A stretch of DNA of 64,000 nt from SHZL01 sp963815185 (lineage in GTDB: Bacteria > Pseudomonadota > Gammaproteobacteria > Xanthomonadales > SZUA-36). Positions within the stretch are counted from its first letter, which is position 1. Every line of letters begins with the position of its first letter. The stretch is from the NCBI GenBank assembly GCA_963815185.1, contig CAWFGC010000004.1:1-64000 (forward strand). Reading direction: 5' to 3'. Of this stretch, positions 17,013 to 24,836 are shown in pieces. The notes under the pieces are model-generated. The model worked only from the letters and a program-made list of their open reading frames with translations, ran no database searches and was not told the DNA's origin. The position numbers and the translations under genes are program-made.

Positions 17013-18494
17013 TCAGTTTTGACGTGGGCAAGTCAACAGGCGCTCAACGTACTGCCCCAGGTCAACGATATGGATGGGGTCAGGCTGGCATTCTGAGGCT
17101 GATGTTATGGCAAAGGCTTTATCCCGATGATTGCCACCTCGCCCGGTTCCTATGCGGCCCTTAAATACCCCGAGGCGGTCTGAAACGATCTCGGTGACGG
17201 GTGCCATGTCCTCCCAAATTATTGAGAAATCGGGAAGATGACTGGCGTATGAACCCGGGTAGACAGATGGAATATCGACTAATTTCTTTACCAATTTCTT
17301 TCCGTTGCCAACAGTGGTCAGAGAGTGGAGTTCATCCCTTAGTGTTTTTGAAAATTCTCTTATTTTCGGCCCGCCAGCATCCAATATTCCATCGCGTTCC
17401 CGACCCGCAATGTTCCAGCGCATATATCCCTGCCCACCCGAAAGCACATGAAAAATTGAAGTGGACTCCCAGTTTAATTCACCGGTGAAAGTACGGTTGA
17501 CGACCCAGTTGCGTGTTTTCTGAGAGACTCGTTTGGCAATTTCAACTTGCAAGGGCCCAGGCAGTTTTTCACGCAGTTGTCGCACAAACCCAGACTTGGA
17601 TTGCTCTGAAACGGCGACGACATCCTTGCGCATGATATGTTGGTTAAACCGTTGCAAAAAATTGCTCAGGAAATGTGACTGTGAATTGTTTGGTCCCATG
17701 CCCGAAAGAGAGAAAACAATGACATGGGTATTGTCCTGATCAACTCCCTCAAGAATATGACCGATTGCTTTATCGGCTTCCTTGTAACAGCTCAATAACA
17801 GGTCTTGATCCATATTCTTGATAAATTGTTGCGGGTCGGGTGTGAAGTAGTGCCCGGCCCGGTGAATTTCTGAGAACGAGATGATAAACAGACGCCAATC
17901 AGAATTATCAATTAACCAACGGCTAAGCTTGCCCCTGGTTCGTGTACTGGCCAATAGGCCTCCATGCAAAGCACTCCGTTGCCCTTCGGTCATGTCTGCG
18001 GGAATATCAAAACCAAGATTATTGGTGTGAAACAGGCGTTTCGCCTCGCTCCAGATTGGTGACTTGTTAAATTTGTCAACGTCACATTCATCCTGGGTGT
18101 GCCAGTGATAATAGCTGATATTGTGTGCTGCTTTGGGCGGTAACTGCAGCATCATGATATCCAGTATTCCAACAGCAATCCCTTTTTCTCCGAGACGGTT
18201 CCAAAAAGGTTCAAACTTACACCAATTGAGTTCACTGAATCGGCGATACCGCATCGCCTCATAGTCCCACTGAAAGGGAAAATAAACGCCATGCTCTCCT
18301 GGCAGCTTTTCCGAATAGAATGTCGGCCACACGGTAGCGTCCATGTGGGCAGCAGTTGTGTCTAAATTCAGATATCGCCCATCCGATAACAATCTTTTCA
18401 GATGCGGCAAATGCGGCAGATAGCTGAGCAGATACTCCGGGTCTGCCGAATCCAATGCGATCATCAGAACCTTGTTTTTACTTGGTATGCTCAT
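17013..18494 (-). CDS. Alkaline phosphatase-superfamily (type I phosphodiesterase-like) protein
   Basis: A 493-residue protein of the phosphodiesterase/sulfatase fold, possibly acting on a phosphorylated or sulfated surface polymer. Visible elements are the first metal strand MIALDSADPEYL (Asp15), nucleophile Thr in MDATVWPTF, the E-x-H...GH pattern in SEIHRAGHYF, and a C-terminal GNHRD. The strand that normally carries a paired Asp-His (SDHG) reads FSLSGMGP here, so one metal site may be lost. There is no signal peptide. It is translationally coupled to the upstream flippase-like gene by an ATGA overlap. Local composition is AT-richer than the right half. A 42-bp piece of it recurs at 5052-5093. 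Confidence 0.75.
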   Translation of the reverse strand: MSIPSKNKVLMIALDSADPEYLLSYLPHLPHLKRLLSDGRYLNLDTTAAHMDATVWPTFYSEKLPGEHGVYFPFQWDYEAMRYRRFSELNWCKFEPFWNRLGEKGIAVGILDIMMLQLPPKAAHNISYYHWHTQDECDVDKFNKSPIWSEAKRLFHTNNLGFDIPADMTEGQRSALHGGLLASTRTRGKLSRWLIDNSDWRLFIISFSEIHRAGHYFTPDPQQFIKNMDQDLLLSCYKEADKAIGHILEGVDQDNTHVIVFSLSGMGPNNSQSHFLSNFLQRFNQHIMRKDVVAVSEQSKSGFVRQLREKLPGPLQVEIAKRVSQKTRNWVVNRTFTGELNWESTSIFHVLSGGQGYMRWNIAGRERDGILDAGGPKIREFSKTLRDELHSLTTVGNGKKLVKKLVDIPSVYPGSYASHLPDFSIIWEDMAPVTEIVSDRLGVFKGRIGTGRGGNHRDKAFAITSASECQPDPIHIVDLGQYVERLLTCPRQN

Positions 18495-19208
18495 GAATGT
18501 GATTGATTGTTAGTCTTCTGATTTTTCATGAGAATCCCCGCAACTGCGCCGGGCAGGGATGAGACCAGGTTTGCCAACCCAAAAACGACAGATAATGTTG
18601 TCGCCTCCACAACAGAGACCTGCACCTGGATAACAAAACCACAAATACACCTTCACGCAGCCCCCAACCACCTATGGTCACCGGAATTATCGCAAGTAGC
18701 AAGGCAAGTGGAATCATCAGCAAATAAACCGTCAGTGAGATGTCTATGTGTAGCGCCTTTGCTATCAGCCAGACTCCGAAAACTCGTAAAACATGGGTGG
18801 CGACTCCACTGATGATGATCTTGGGTCCAAATTTGAGGTTTGCTATCCCACTGATGACATGTCTTAACATCCTGAGAACGTGCCCCGTACCCAGGAGATT
18901 TACACGGTTCAATATAAACAGAAACACCAAGCCAGTTGCCAGGCCGACAACAACGATTCCTGTCCAGACCAGCAGTTCGTGGCCAAGTATATCAATCACA
19001 GCGACTGCAAAACATAGTGCCACCTGACGGTGGCGGGAATTAGCAACAGAAACAGAACTACCGTGGCCAGGATCAAACCCGGGAGATTTGATCCAATTAA
19101 AAGCTCAAAGACAGAATGGATATCTATCTTTCTCAGCACTAACCAAAGCAGAAAAACTGTAACTGCGGTTTTGAATACAAGCCGCAATAGTGGGTTGAGT
19201 TTACGCAT
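18491..19208 (-). pseudogene. Lysylphosphatidylglycerol synthase/flippase-like membrane protein, broken
   Basis: The family is UPF0104/YbhN-like integral membrane proteins, usually about 320 residues. The first 70 residues (FLLWLVLRKIDIHSVFELL, IPATVRWHYVLQSL) are intact and end in a stop near 18996. A second frame resumes at FAVAVIDILGHELL and carries GPKIIISGVATHVLRVFGVW and IIPVTIGGWGLREGV, which is characteristic of the family. The middle third is missing, so a real internal deletion is likely. Another one-base shift near 18650 moves the tail into VVEATTLSVVFGLANLVSSL and MKNQK, stopping at 18493-18491 in ATGA overlap with the phosphatase gene. Deletion plus frameshift make it a probable pseudogene, though the second shift may be a sequencing error. 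Confidence 0.72.
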
Positions 19209-19404
19209 TTATCTCCTGGAAGAGTCGACCCTCAGGACTCAGCAGCACCAGGGTCATGATACGTTGGTATTGCCCTTGCGACAGCTCAATTCCGTTAACC
19301 ATGCCTTCATTTTCAGCCCTTCACCCGGTGCTGACGCCTCCGGCAGAATGCAGGATTCGTGCGTCGATATTGTATCCCGTGAGTGTAGTTCGTAGAATTA
19401 CCGC

Positions 19405-21318
19405 ATGCCGAAGCAAAAGCGATCCCACCCCGCCAGGAAGGCAAAGCGCCAGGCTACGAAAGGACAAAAATCAGCGAAACACCCGCCGTCGCACCGCTCT
19501 GAGTTAACCGCAGCACAACAGGCAGCCCGCGAACGTTTACAGACCCGCATCCTGCCGGTCGTCATCCTTTTTTTCGTGTCTTGCCTGGCCTATGCCAACG
19601 CCTGGCCCAACAACCTGATCTGGGACGATACAGTTTTCGCAGTAGGCAACCGCCTGTCGGGAGTGAGCTGGGTCGAAGTCGGACGTTCTTTTACCCAGGA
19701 TGTCTGGGCTCCGCTTGGCCTCGATACCGGCCTGTACCGCCCCTTGTTGCTGCTGTCGGTTTCGCTGGACATCTATCTTTTTGGTGATTGGAAGGCCGGA
19801 TTTCACCTATTCAACATCCTGCTGCATGCATTGTCTACTATCGCCGTCTTCGGCTTGATTCGGCACGTGCTGGTAAAAACCGCGGCGCCGTTTGTGATTT
19901 CGAGCCAAGTTGCGCTGCTGGCCGCAATGGTTTTCGCAGTCCACCCCGTTCACACCGAAGTGGTCAACTCGGTGTTCAACCGCTCCGAGATGCTGGTGAC
20001 ACTGTGCGTTGCCGGCGGTCTCTGGTGGTTCTTGCCGGCAGTGGAGCAAAAACCCTGGAAAGCCTGGTCAGTCCTGTCCGTCATCTACCTGTTGGCGATG
20101 CTGTCGCGGGAAACCGGTATCGTGCTTCCGGGTATAACGGTACTTTTTCTGTGGATTACCACGACCGGCGATTGGAAGATACGCTTGCGCCGCTGCTTGC
20201 CGGTTTTCAGCCTGCTGATTCCGTTGGCAGTTTATCTTGGAATGCGGGCGCATGCGCTGGATGTTCCACTGACGCTGCATGAAGTGGAGTACACAGCAGC
20301 CTGCGCAGAACAACAGAAGCATAGGCTCCCGCTTCTCGGCATGTGCCTGGATTTCGGGAATATCGGGCCGGCCTCGGCAGTCTGGTTCGATAGCCTGAAG
20401 CTGATGCTCTGGCCCCATCCGTTGCTGACTTTCCATAACAGGCCGGAAATCAATGAGTGGTTAGCACTGGCCGTGCAGATTGCCCTGCTTGTATTTGCCG
20501 CCACGCTGGCGTTAAGGAAGAAAAGTCCCGGCCTTTTGCTCGGACTGATGTTTTTCTACCTGGCGATTTTACCGGCAAGCCGGATCGTGGGCGAGGCATT
20601 TGTCGGTCCGCACCTGGCCGAGCGCTACCTGTACATGCCGTCGGCCGGTATCGCCATAGTGCTGGCTTTCGGGATCGGATGGTTGGTGCAAAAAGTTTCA
20701 CAAAAGCAGGCGGTCATTACGGTCTTGACCGTGACGATCATTCTGACACCATTGACCCTGGTCAGGAACTCTAAGTGGGCCAGCCAGGAACTCCTTGCAA
20801 CGACGGACATCAATCAGGGATCGAAATCGGCCAAGTTGCTGGAGGCTTTAGTAGCGTCACAGCTCATGAAAGGTAATTTGGCCAAGGCGGCTGCAATCTG
20901 TGAAGAATCTGAGAAGGTATTGCTCTTTGACCCGAAGCTGCTTGACTTTTGCCTCCAGGCCTATTCCAGGCTTGGGAACTTCGACAGCGTCCAAAAAGCA
21001 TACGCCCTGTCTATGGCGGCAATGGAGGGCGGGTCATCCGCGTATTTCGACCTCGCGATGGTGTACCTGCAGGTGGGCCGCCGCGAAAAGGCCCGCGAGC
21101 AGTTCAGCCAGGCTGTCGCCACCGAACGGCAGGAATTTCTGAAAGAATATCTCGAGGCCGAGGCGCTGACTAATCTCTATCCATCGGATTATGAACGGTT
21201 GTTGGAAGCCAGGTCACACTTGGAAAGGTCGATCGAGTTACAACCGCAGTTTTCCAAGGCCCGCAAAAAACTGGAAGACCTCGACCAGGCCATCAACAAC
21301 CTTTTAAGGTCTCCCTAA
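19405..21318 (+). CDS. GT-C membrane glycosyltransferase with C-terminal TPRs (TMTC-like)
   Basis: A polytopic protein of 637 residues resembling the protein O-mannosyltransferase/TMTC group, which uses lipid-linked sugars on the outer face of the membrane. The N-terminus is basic (KQKRSHPARKAKRQ). About ten hydrophobic segments follow. The first loop holds WDDTVFAVGN, the acidic pair typical of GT-C active sites, and then YRPLLLLSVSLDIYLFG, HPVHTEVVNSVFNRSEML and HLAERYLYMPSAG, all classic TMTC motifs. Residues about 480-630 form tetratricopeptide-like helices (AKLLEALVASQLMKGNLAKA, YLQVGRREKAREQF). It would be placed to glycosylate exported proteins or polymers from the same island. It stands alone between divergent or unrelated genes. 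Confidence 0.8.
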   Translation: MPKQKRSHPARKAKRQATKGQKSAKHPPSHRSELTAAQQAARERLQTRILPVVILFFVSCLAYANAWPNNLIWDDTVFAVGNRLSGVSWVEVGRSFTQDVWAPLGLDTGLYRPLLLLSVSLDIYLFGDWKAGFHLFNILLHALSTIAVFGLIRHVLVKTAAPFVISSQVALLAAMVFAVHPVHTEVVNSVFNRSEMLVTLCVAGGLWWFLPAVEQKPWKAWSVLSVIYLLAMLSRETGIVLPGITVLFLWITTTGDWKIRLRRCLPVFSLLIPLAVYLGMRAHALDVPLTLHEVEYTAACAEQQKHRLPLLGMCLDFGNIGPASAVWFDSLKLMLWPHPLLTFHNRPEINEWLALAVQIALLVFAATLALRKKSPGLLLGLMFFYLAILPASRIVGEAFVGPHLAERYLYMPSAGIAIVLAFGIGWLVQKVSQKQAVITVLTVTIILTPLTLVRNSKWASQELLATTDINQGSKSAKLLEALVASQLMKGNLAKAAAICEESEKVLLFDPKLLDFCLQAYSRLGNFDSVQKAYALSMAAMEGGSSAYFDLAMVYLQVGRREKAREQFSQAVATERQEFLKEYLEAEALTNLYPSDYERLLEARSHLERSIELQPQFSKARKKLEDLDQAINNLLRSP

Positions 21319-21380
21319 AAGCCGAACCAAAAAGTATGTGAATTTCTGGCAAGATTCAACCGTGAAGGAAGGAGCTTGTC

Positions 21381-21539
21381 ATGAAAAGAAAACGTTACTC
21401 GGTGGAGCAGATCATTGCCGCCGTCAAACAGCACGAAATGGGTACGCCGGTGCCGGATATCGACCCATTGCAGCCCCTTATTGCAGTCTGTGCTTCTAAG
21501 GCGTATGCTCCGCGCACCCCGTCCGATCCATTTCTTTAA
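21381..21539 (+). pseudogene. IS3-family OrfA N-terminal remnant
   Basis: A ribosome binding site (GGAAGGAG) precedes an ATG that starts MKRKRYSVEQIIAAVKQHEM, the helix-turn-helix start of IS3-type OrfA. After VPDID the similarity stops and about 20 unrelated codons run to a stop. Nothing of OrfB follows. It is a different copy from the one at 4380, whose start reads MKRSKFSEEQITYA. The rest of 21319-21646 holds no other supported feature. Confidence 0.75.
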
Positions 21540-21646
21540 GGCAGGCAAATGCCTTCCTTAATCTGCTTTCCATCACAGAAAAAGCCAGGTCTTTAGACAC
21601 ACTATCCGCCGAGATAGTGGTTCAATTTATCAATGGAGAGTAGCGA

Positions 21647-22063
21647 ATGAATAAGTATATTTACGTGCTTTTTGTTGCAATGATGCTTTGTGCAGGAACG
21701 ACCTCGTATGCGCAAACTGCTGACGGCCAAACCCCGGCTATAGAGACTGGATGCGATAGTGAGAGTGGCGCCGCTTTTGGGCTATGTAACGCCTACTGTG
21801 AAGCAATGGATTGTGATGCGGTTGAAGAAACCCAGGCATCCGACAAGGCCTGCGCGCGCGTTTTTGCTCAGTTCAGTAAGATAACTGGCAGGGAAATCCC
21901 TTCGTGCAGCGGTCTCCCGCAACAGGGTGAATCCTGTGATGGTAGCGTACCGTATTTTAGGTTCCAACAGGGCGAGGGGAGCCCATACGGATGCAATAAC
22001 CCAGACGACGATACAATGGCGTGTCAGTCTGGCGTGTGGGCATGCTATAACGGCCAGGGCTAA
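21647..22063 (+). CDS. Small cysteine-rich secreted protein
   Basis: A protein of 138 residues with a clear Sec signal peptide (YVLFVAMMLCAGTTSYAQ). The mature part holds eleven cysteines, in the pattern C...LCNAYCEAMDCD...ACARVFAQFSKITG...CSG...SCDG...GCNN...ACQSGVWACYNG. The core ASDKACARVFAQFSKITGR recurs in uncharacterised secreted proteins of marine Proteobacteria, so the family is real but of unknown function. The cysteines are probably disulfide-bonded in the periplasm or outside. GGAGAG precedes the ATG. It is followed by a strong terminator and so is probably monocistronic. Confidence 0.72.
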   Translation: MNKYIYVLFVAMMLCAGTTSYAQTADGQTPAIETGCDSESGAAFGLCNAYCEAMDCDAVEETQASDKACARVFAQFSKITGREIPSCSGLPQQGESCDGSVPYFRFQQGEGSPYGCNNPDDDTMACQSGVWACYNGQG

Positions 22064-22077
22064 GTAGGGTCTATAAC

Positions 22078-22125
22078 GCAGACACCCACGATCCCGATCC
22101 GGGAAAGTGGGTGTCTGCTATTTTT
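22078..22125 (+). terminator. Intrinsic terminator with extended hairpin
   Basis: A perfect 12-bp stem (GCAGACACCCAC paired with GTGGGTGTCTGC) encloses a 17-base loop that contains its own TCCC/GGGA pairing, followed by a TATTTTT tract. It ends the cysteine-rich secreted protein gene. A diverged copy lies at 22999-23046. Confidence 0.85.
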
Positions 22126-22153
22126 GCTTTCTCTTTGTGGCTTTTTACACCGG

Positions 22154-22432
22154 TCATTCAGTGGAAAGCGAAGCGTAGTAGGCTGCCAGGTCTGACATAT
22201 CCTGCTCACTAAGATTTTCCGCATACATCTTCATTGTGTCGCCTTCATCCTCGCGTGTGCCGGACTTGTAAGCCTGCATCTGCTCGACGAAATAGGTCTC
22301 ATCCAGCCCGGCCAGCTTGGGTGTTTCATCGTCTCCCATGCCATTTGCACCGTGGCAGTCGGAGCAATCCACAGATAACGCCTTGCCCTTGGCGATGTCG
22401 CCGCTAACCATCATGGATCCCGCTGCATTCAT
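22154..22432 (-). CDS. Class I cytochrome c domain, probably the C-terminal part of the upstream lipoprotein
   Basis: A heme-binding domain of about 90 residues with CSDCH (heme c motif) and a distal Met candidate in MKMYAENLSEQDM, close to cytochrome c553/c4-like monoheme proteins. As written it lacks any export signal, although heme c attachment needs export. The upstream lipoprotein gene ends in ATGA overlap with its ATG. Restoring one G near 22436 turns EMAMMP-stop into EMADDAMNAAG, which continues the repeat pattern of the lipoprotein and joins both frames. I infer one exported electron-transfer lipoprotein whose open reading frame is split by an indel. Confidence 0.82.
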   Translation of the reverse strand: MNAAGSMMVSGDIAKGKALSVDCSDCHGANGMGDDETPKLAGLDETYFVEQMQAYKSGTREDEGDTMKMYAENLSEQDMSDLAAYYASLSTE

Positions 22433-22806
22433 GGCATCATCGCCATTTCACCCGCTTTGTCCATGGCATCAGATCCGGCGTCAGCCATGTCGGACATAGC
22501 TTCGCCCGTGGCCTCCTTGGCATCACTCGCCATTTCACCCGCTTTGTCCATGGCGTCAGATCCAGCCTCACCCATGTCGGACATCGCTTCGCTTGTGGCC
22601 TCCTTGGCATCGCTCGCCATTTCACCCGCTTTGTCCATGGCTTCGCCTGCAGCATGCTTGACGTCAGAGGCGGCTTCGCTTACTGCTCCCGCCGCCTGAT
22701 CGGTGGTTTTCTCAAGTGAACCGGACTCATCTTCACTCTTGCTGCATGCAGCTACCAGGGCAAGTGAGGCCAACAAGGCGATTACGATCAACATTTTCAG
22801 TTTCAT
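22429..22806 (-). CDS. Repeat-containing lipoprotein (N-terminal part of lipoprotein-cytochrome c)
   Basis: Begins with a lipobox signal (LLASLALVAAC, Cys21 lipidated). After a short acidic linker the protein is an Ala/Asp/Glu/Met-rich helix built of a 29-residue repeat (AMDKAGEMASDAKEAT plus SEAMSDMGEAGSD). It probably forms a long amphipathic stalk tethering the cytochrome domain to the outer membrane. It has one long repeat pair plus a partial third; the frame breaks in the last unit. Low-complexity repeats of this type are common in proteobacterial lipoproteins. Rapid repeat-number variation is plausible. Confidence 0.78.
   Translation of the reverse strand: MKLKMLIVIALLASLALVAACSKSEDESGSLEKTTDQAAGAVSEAASDVKHAAGEAMDKAGEMASDAKEATSEAMSDMGEAGSDAMDKAGEMASDAKEATGEAMSDMADAGSDAMDKAGEMAMMP
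22443..22640 (-). repeat. 87-bp tandem repeat within the lipoprotein gene
   Basis: The sequence CCATTTCACCCGCTTTGTCC recurs at 22443, 22530 and 22617, exactly 87 bases apart (29 codons, frame-preserving). Two units are nearly complete and the third is partial. Confidence 0.92.
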
Positions 22807-22998
22807 AGACTATCTCCCTCGTGTAGTTACATACCCAATTTATCTCTGTCGTAATTCATTGCGGCTGGCAGCCCTGCCTTCCTCGGGATTTTCCAAGTGC
22901 GTCTCCATTGCGATTACGTCCGCGAATTTGCAAAGATCGCTATCAGCATAACTTACCTGCAAATTGAGGTCGAATTGTTCGATTTTGGCGGGAAGAAC

Positions 22999-23046
22999 GC
23001 GAACACCCACGATCCCGAGCCGGGAAAGCGGGTATCCGTTAATTTT
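22999..23046 (+). repeat. Diverged copy of the 22078 terminator element
   Basis: CACCCACGATCCCGA and CCGGGAAAG are shared with 22078-22125, as is a following A/T-rich run (TTAATTTTT), but the outer stem is degraded (GCGAACACCC against GGGTATCCGT). It lies in the 22807-23179 gap between the lipoprotein and CBS genes, where no gene is supported. It may be a mobile or duplicated terminator that has lost function. Confidence 0.75.
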
Positions 23047-23179
23047 TCAAACAAGGCAAAGTCAAGGTCGAGCATGCCGGAGATTGTACGCTCGGATGAA
23101 TTTCAATTTAATATTTGCATCCAAGCAGTCGAATATTGGTTAAAGTACCGCATCGTCAGCGTAGAAAATGGAGTGGCCC

Positions 23180-23602
23180 ATGGATAGCTTGCCTAAAATT
23201 TGTGACTTTATGGATCATTTGGTGCCTACCCTTGCACCAGACACGAAGATCATGGATGCAGTCGATTACCTGCTGCAGCAGCGCGTAACGGGTGCTCCCG
23301 TTGTTGACTCTGACGGAAAGCTGCTCGGGATCATCACTGAAACGGACTTGCTCAAGCTCATCACCGTAGGCGTCCAGGGTCAGCCGCCTACTGATGCGAC
23401 GGTAGCTGATTACATGACCAAAGATGTGGTGACCGTGCCAAAAACAGCAGACATCTATTACGTTGCAGGCATTTTCCGCAAGAGGAAATTCAGGCGCGTG
23501 CCCGTGGTTGAAGATGGCAAGATCGTCGGCGCCATCACCAGCTTCGATCTGCTTCGGGTTATTCAGGGTCTTGCGAAAATGCCCTGGCTGCACGGTTCAT
23601 GA
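23180..23602 (+). CDS. Tandem CBS-domain protein
   Basis: A small cytosolic sensor of 140 residues made only of two CBS domains, a module that binds adenosine nucleotides and forms dimers. The first spans about 5-62 (DAVDYLLQQRVTGAPVVDSD, GKLLGIITETDLLKLI). The second spans about 75-135 (DYMTKDVVTV, RRVPVVEDGKIVGAITSFDLL). I chose the ATG at 23180 because GGAG stands 6 bases before it; the ATG at 23168 has no site. Orphan CBS pairs regulate unknown partners by binding AMP/ATP. The gene is followed by an IS1595 insertion. Confidence 0.85.
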   Translation: MDSLPKICDFMDHLVPTLAPDTKIMDAVDYLLQQRVTGAPVVDSDGKLLGIITETDLLKLITVGVQGQPPTDATVADYMTKDVVTVPKTADIYYVAGIFRKRKFRRVPVVEDGKIVGAITSFDLLRVIQGLAKMPWLHGS

Positions 23603-23735
23603 GCTTAGCCTGTCAGGCAGAGGCATCCTTCTCCAAGCACGGCGCGCTGTAGTATCGATTGAAAAAGGGACCACAAAAAGACCATTAATTGATGTTTTAT
23701 ATGGATTTATTTGTTCTAAAATACTGTATATTATA

Positions 23736-24801
23736 AAGGCCTATCCTATTAGCTCCAACCAACACTATATCTTGTGTTTGGCACCCGTAGCTATTTGATC
23801 ATAGGTGACAGGCCCAGTCACAACTGCCTGTTCCAGTAATCGGTAAAACAACAAGCCGCGTGAACGTGAAGTTCGGCGGTTGAACCGAAAGGTAAACTCA
23901 TCAAGATAGGCATCGATCTGGTGGGGCTTCACCGACCCTTGATGCGTTCCAAGTAGCCACCGCTTGAGTAGTGCTGCCACGCGGTGCACTCCAGGCAGTG
24001 AGACATGAGCGGGGTCATCACTTCCAATGATGATTTTCATATCGCGCCGATAGCCGTTTTCCGTTAGCGATCGATAGGCCCATGAACCGTCTGTACGAAC
24101 GAGGCTGCCCGGCGCAATGGAGTTTTGCACAAACGGCAACAAGCTCGCCTCCGAGGTATCGGCAATGCGGCGCAGTCGGATCCGCCCAAAGCCTTTCGGC
24201 TCTTTGATTTCAACCGCGATAGCGACAATCGAACGTCGTGCATTGTATTGATCTGCCAGTCTTTTTGCTTGTTTTCCCACACGACCCCTGTGTGGCGCTG
24301 AGCGACCTACATACGACTCATCTACCTCAACCACACCACTTAACCGTTCACGGTTGGGCCGAACCATGGCGCGGCGCAATCGATGTAACATCGTCCAGGC
24401 TGTCTGATAACTGCCCAAGCCCAGAACGCGCTGCAAACCCAGGGCTGTGACTCCTTGCTTTTGGTTGGTGAGATACCACACCGCTGCGAACCAACTGCGT
24501 AATGAGGTGCGGGTTTTATCAAAAACGGTTCCCGCAGTGACGGTACCTTGATAGCGACAGTGCTGGCACATCAGACGCCCCCTACTCACCCGGTAGGCGT
24601 CATCCTTTGCGCCGCAATTTGGACATACAAACCCGTGCGGCCAGCGCAGCAGTTCCAAGTACGTGTGGCACGATGCCTCATCAGGAAACCAATCGAGAAA
24701 CTGCTCCCAGGTGCGCGGATAGTCGCGTCCAGAAACAGGCATGGTTAAGCGGTCGGTCACCACTACATATTGACGGAAGTGGAGCTAAAAGGATAGGCCT
24801 T
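23736..24801. mobile_element. Intact IS1595-family insertion sequence
   Basis: A 1066-bp element bounded by inverted repeats starting AAGGCCTATCCT (left, 23736) and the reverse complement at the right end (24801); the two 22-bp ends differ at one base. Both sides carry the 8-bp direct repeat ATATTATA (23728-23735 and 24802-24809), matching the 8-bp target duplication known for IS1595-family elements. One transposase gene fills it. Intact ends and transposase imply a recent, potentially active insertion. Confidence 0.93.
23765..24763 (-). CDS. IS1595-family (ISXO2-like) transposase
   Basis: A 332-residue DDE-type transposase, apparently complete. The N-terminal zinc-ribbon has CPNCG and CQHC near residues 47-72. 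The catalytic domain includes VVEVDESYVGRS, RTDGSWAYRSL and the terminal region NRRTSRSRGLLFYRLLEQA. The usual third acidic position of the ISXO2-like domain reads HRVAALLKRWLLGTHQGSV, where family members commonly show H-N/N-V forms. It starts at ATG 24763, just inside the right inverted repeat. Confidence 0.92.
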   Translation of the reverse strand: MVTDRLTMPVSGRDYPRTWEQFLDWFPDEASCHTYLELLRWPHGFVCPNCGAKDDAYRVSRGRLMCQHCRYQGTVTAGTVFDKTRTSLRSWFAAVWYLTNQKQGVTALGLQRVLGLGSYQTAWTMLHRLRRAMVRPNRERLSGVVEVDESYVGRSAPHRGRVGKQAKRLADQYNARRSIVAIAVEIKEPKGFGRIRLRRIADTSEASLLPFVQNSIAPGSLVRTDGSWAYRSLTENGYRRDMKIIIGSDDPAHVSLPGVHRVAALLKRWLLGTHQGSVKPHQIDAYLDEFTFRFNRRTSRSRGLLFYRLLEQAVVTGPVTYDQIATGAKHKI

Positions 24802-24815
24802 ATATTATAACAGTA
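24802..24815 (+). promoter_or_regulatory. Right half of a LexA/SOS box split by IS1595
   Basis: Removing the element and one copy of the duplication restores TACTGTATATTATAACAGTA, which has CTGT-N8-ACAG and matches the E. coli SOS consensus at 16 of 20 positions. The left half is at 23722-23735. The box lay 21 bases before the DUF222/HNH start codon at 24837, a position expected for LexA repression. LexA half-sites are now 1 kb apart, so repression of this gene should be lost. Confidence 0.8.
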
Positions 24816-24836
24816 CTATGAGACAGGAAATCCACC

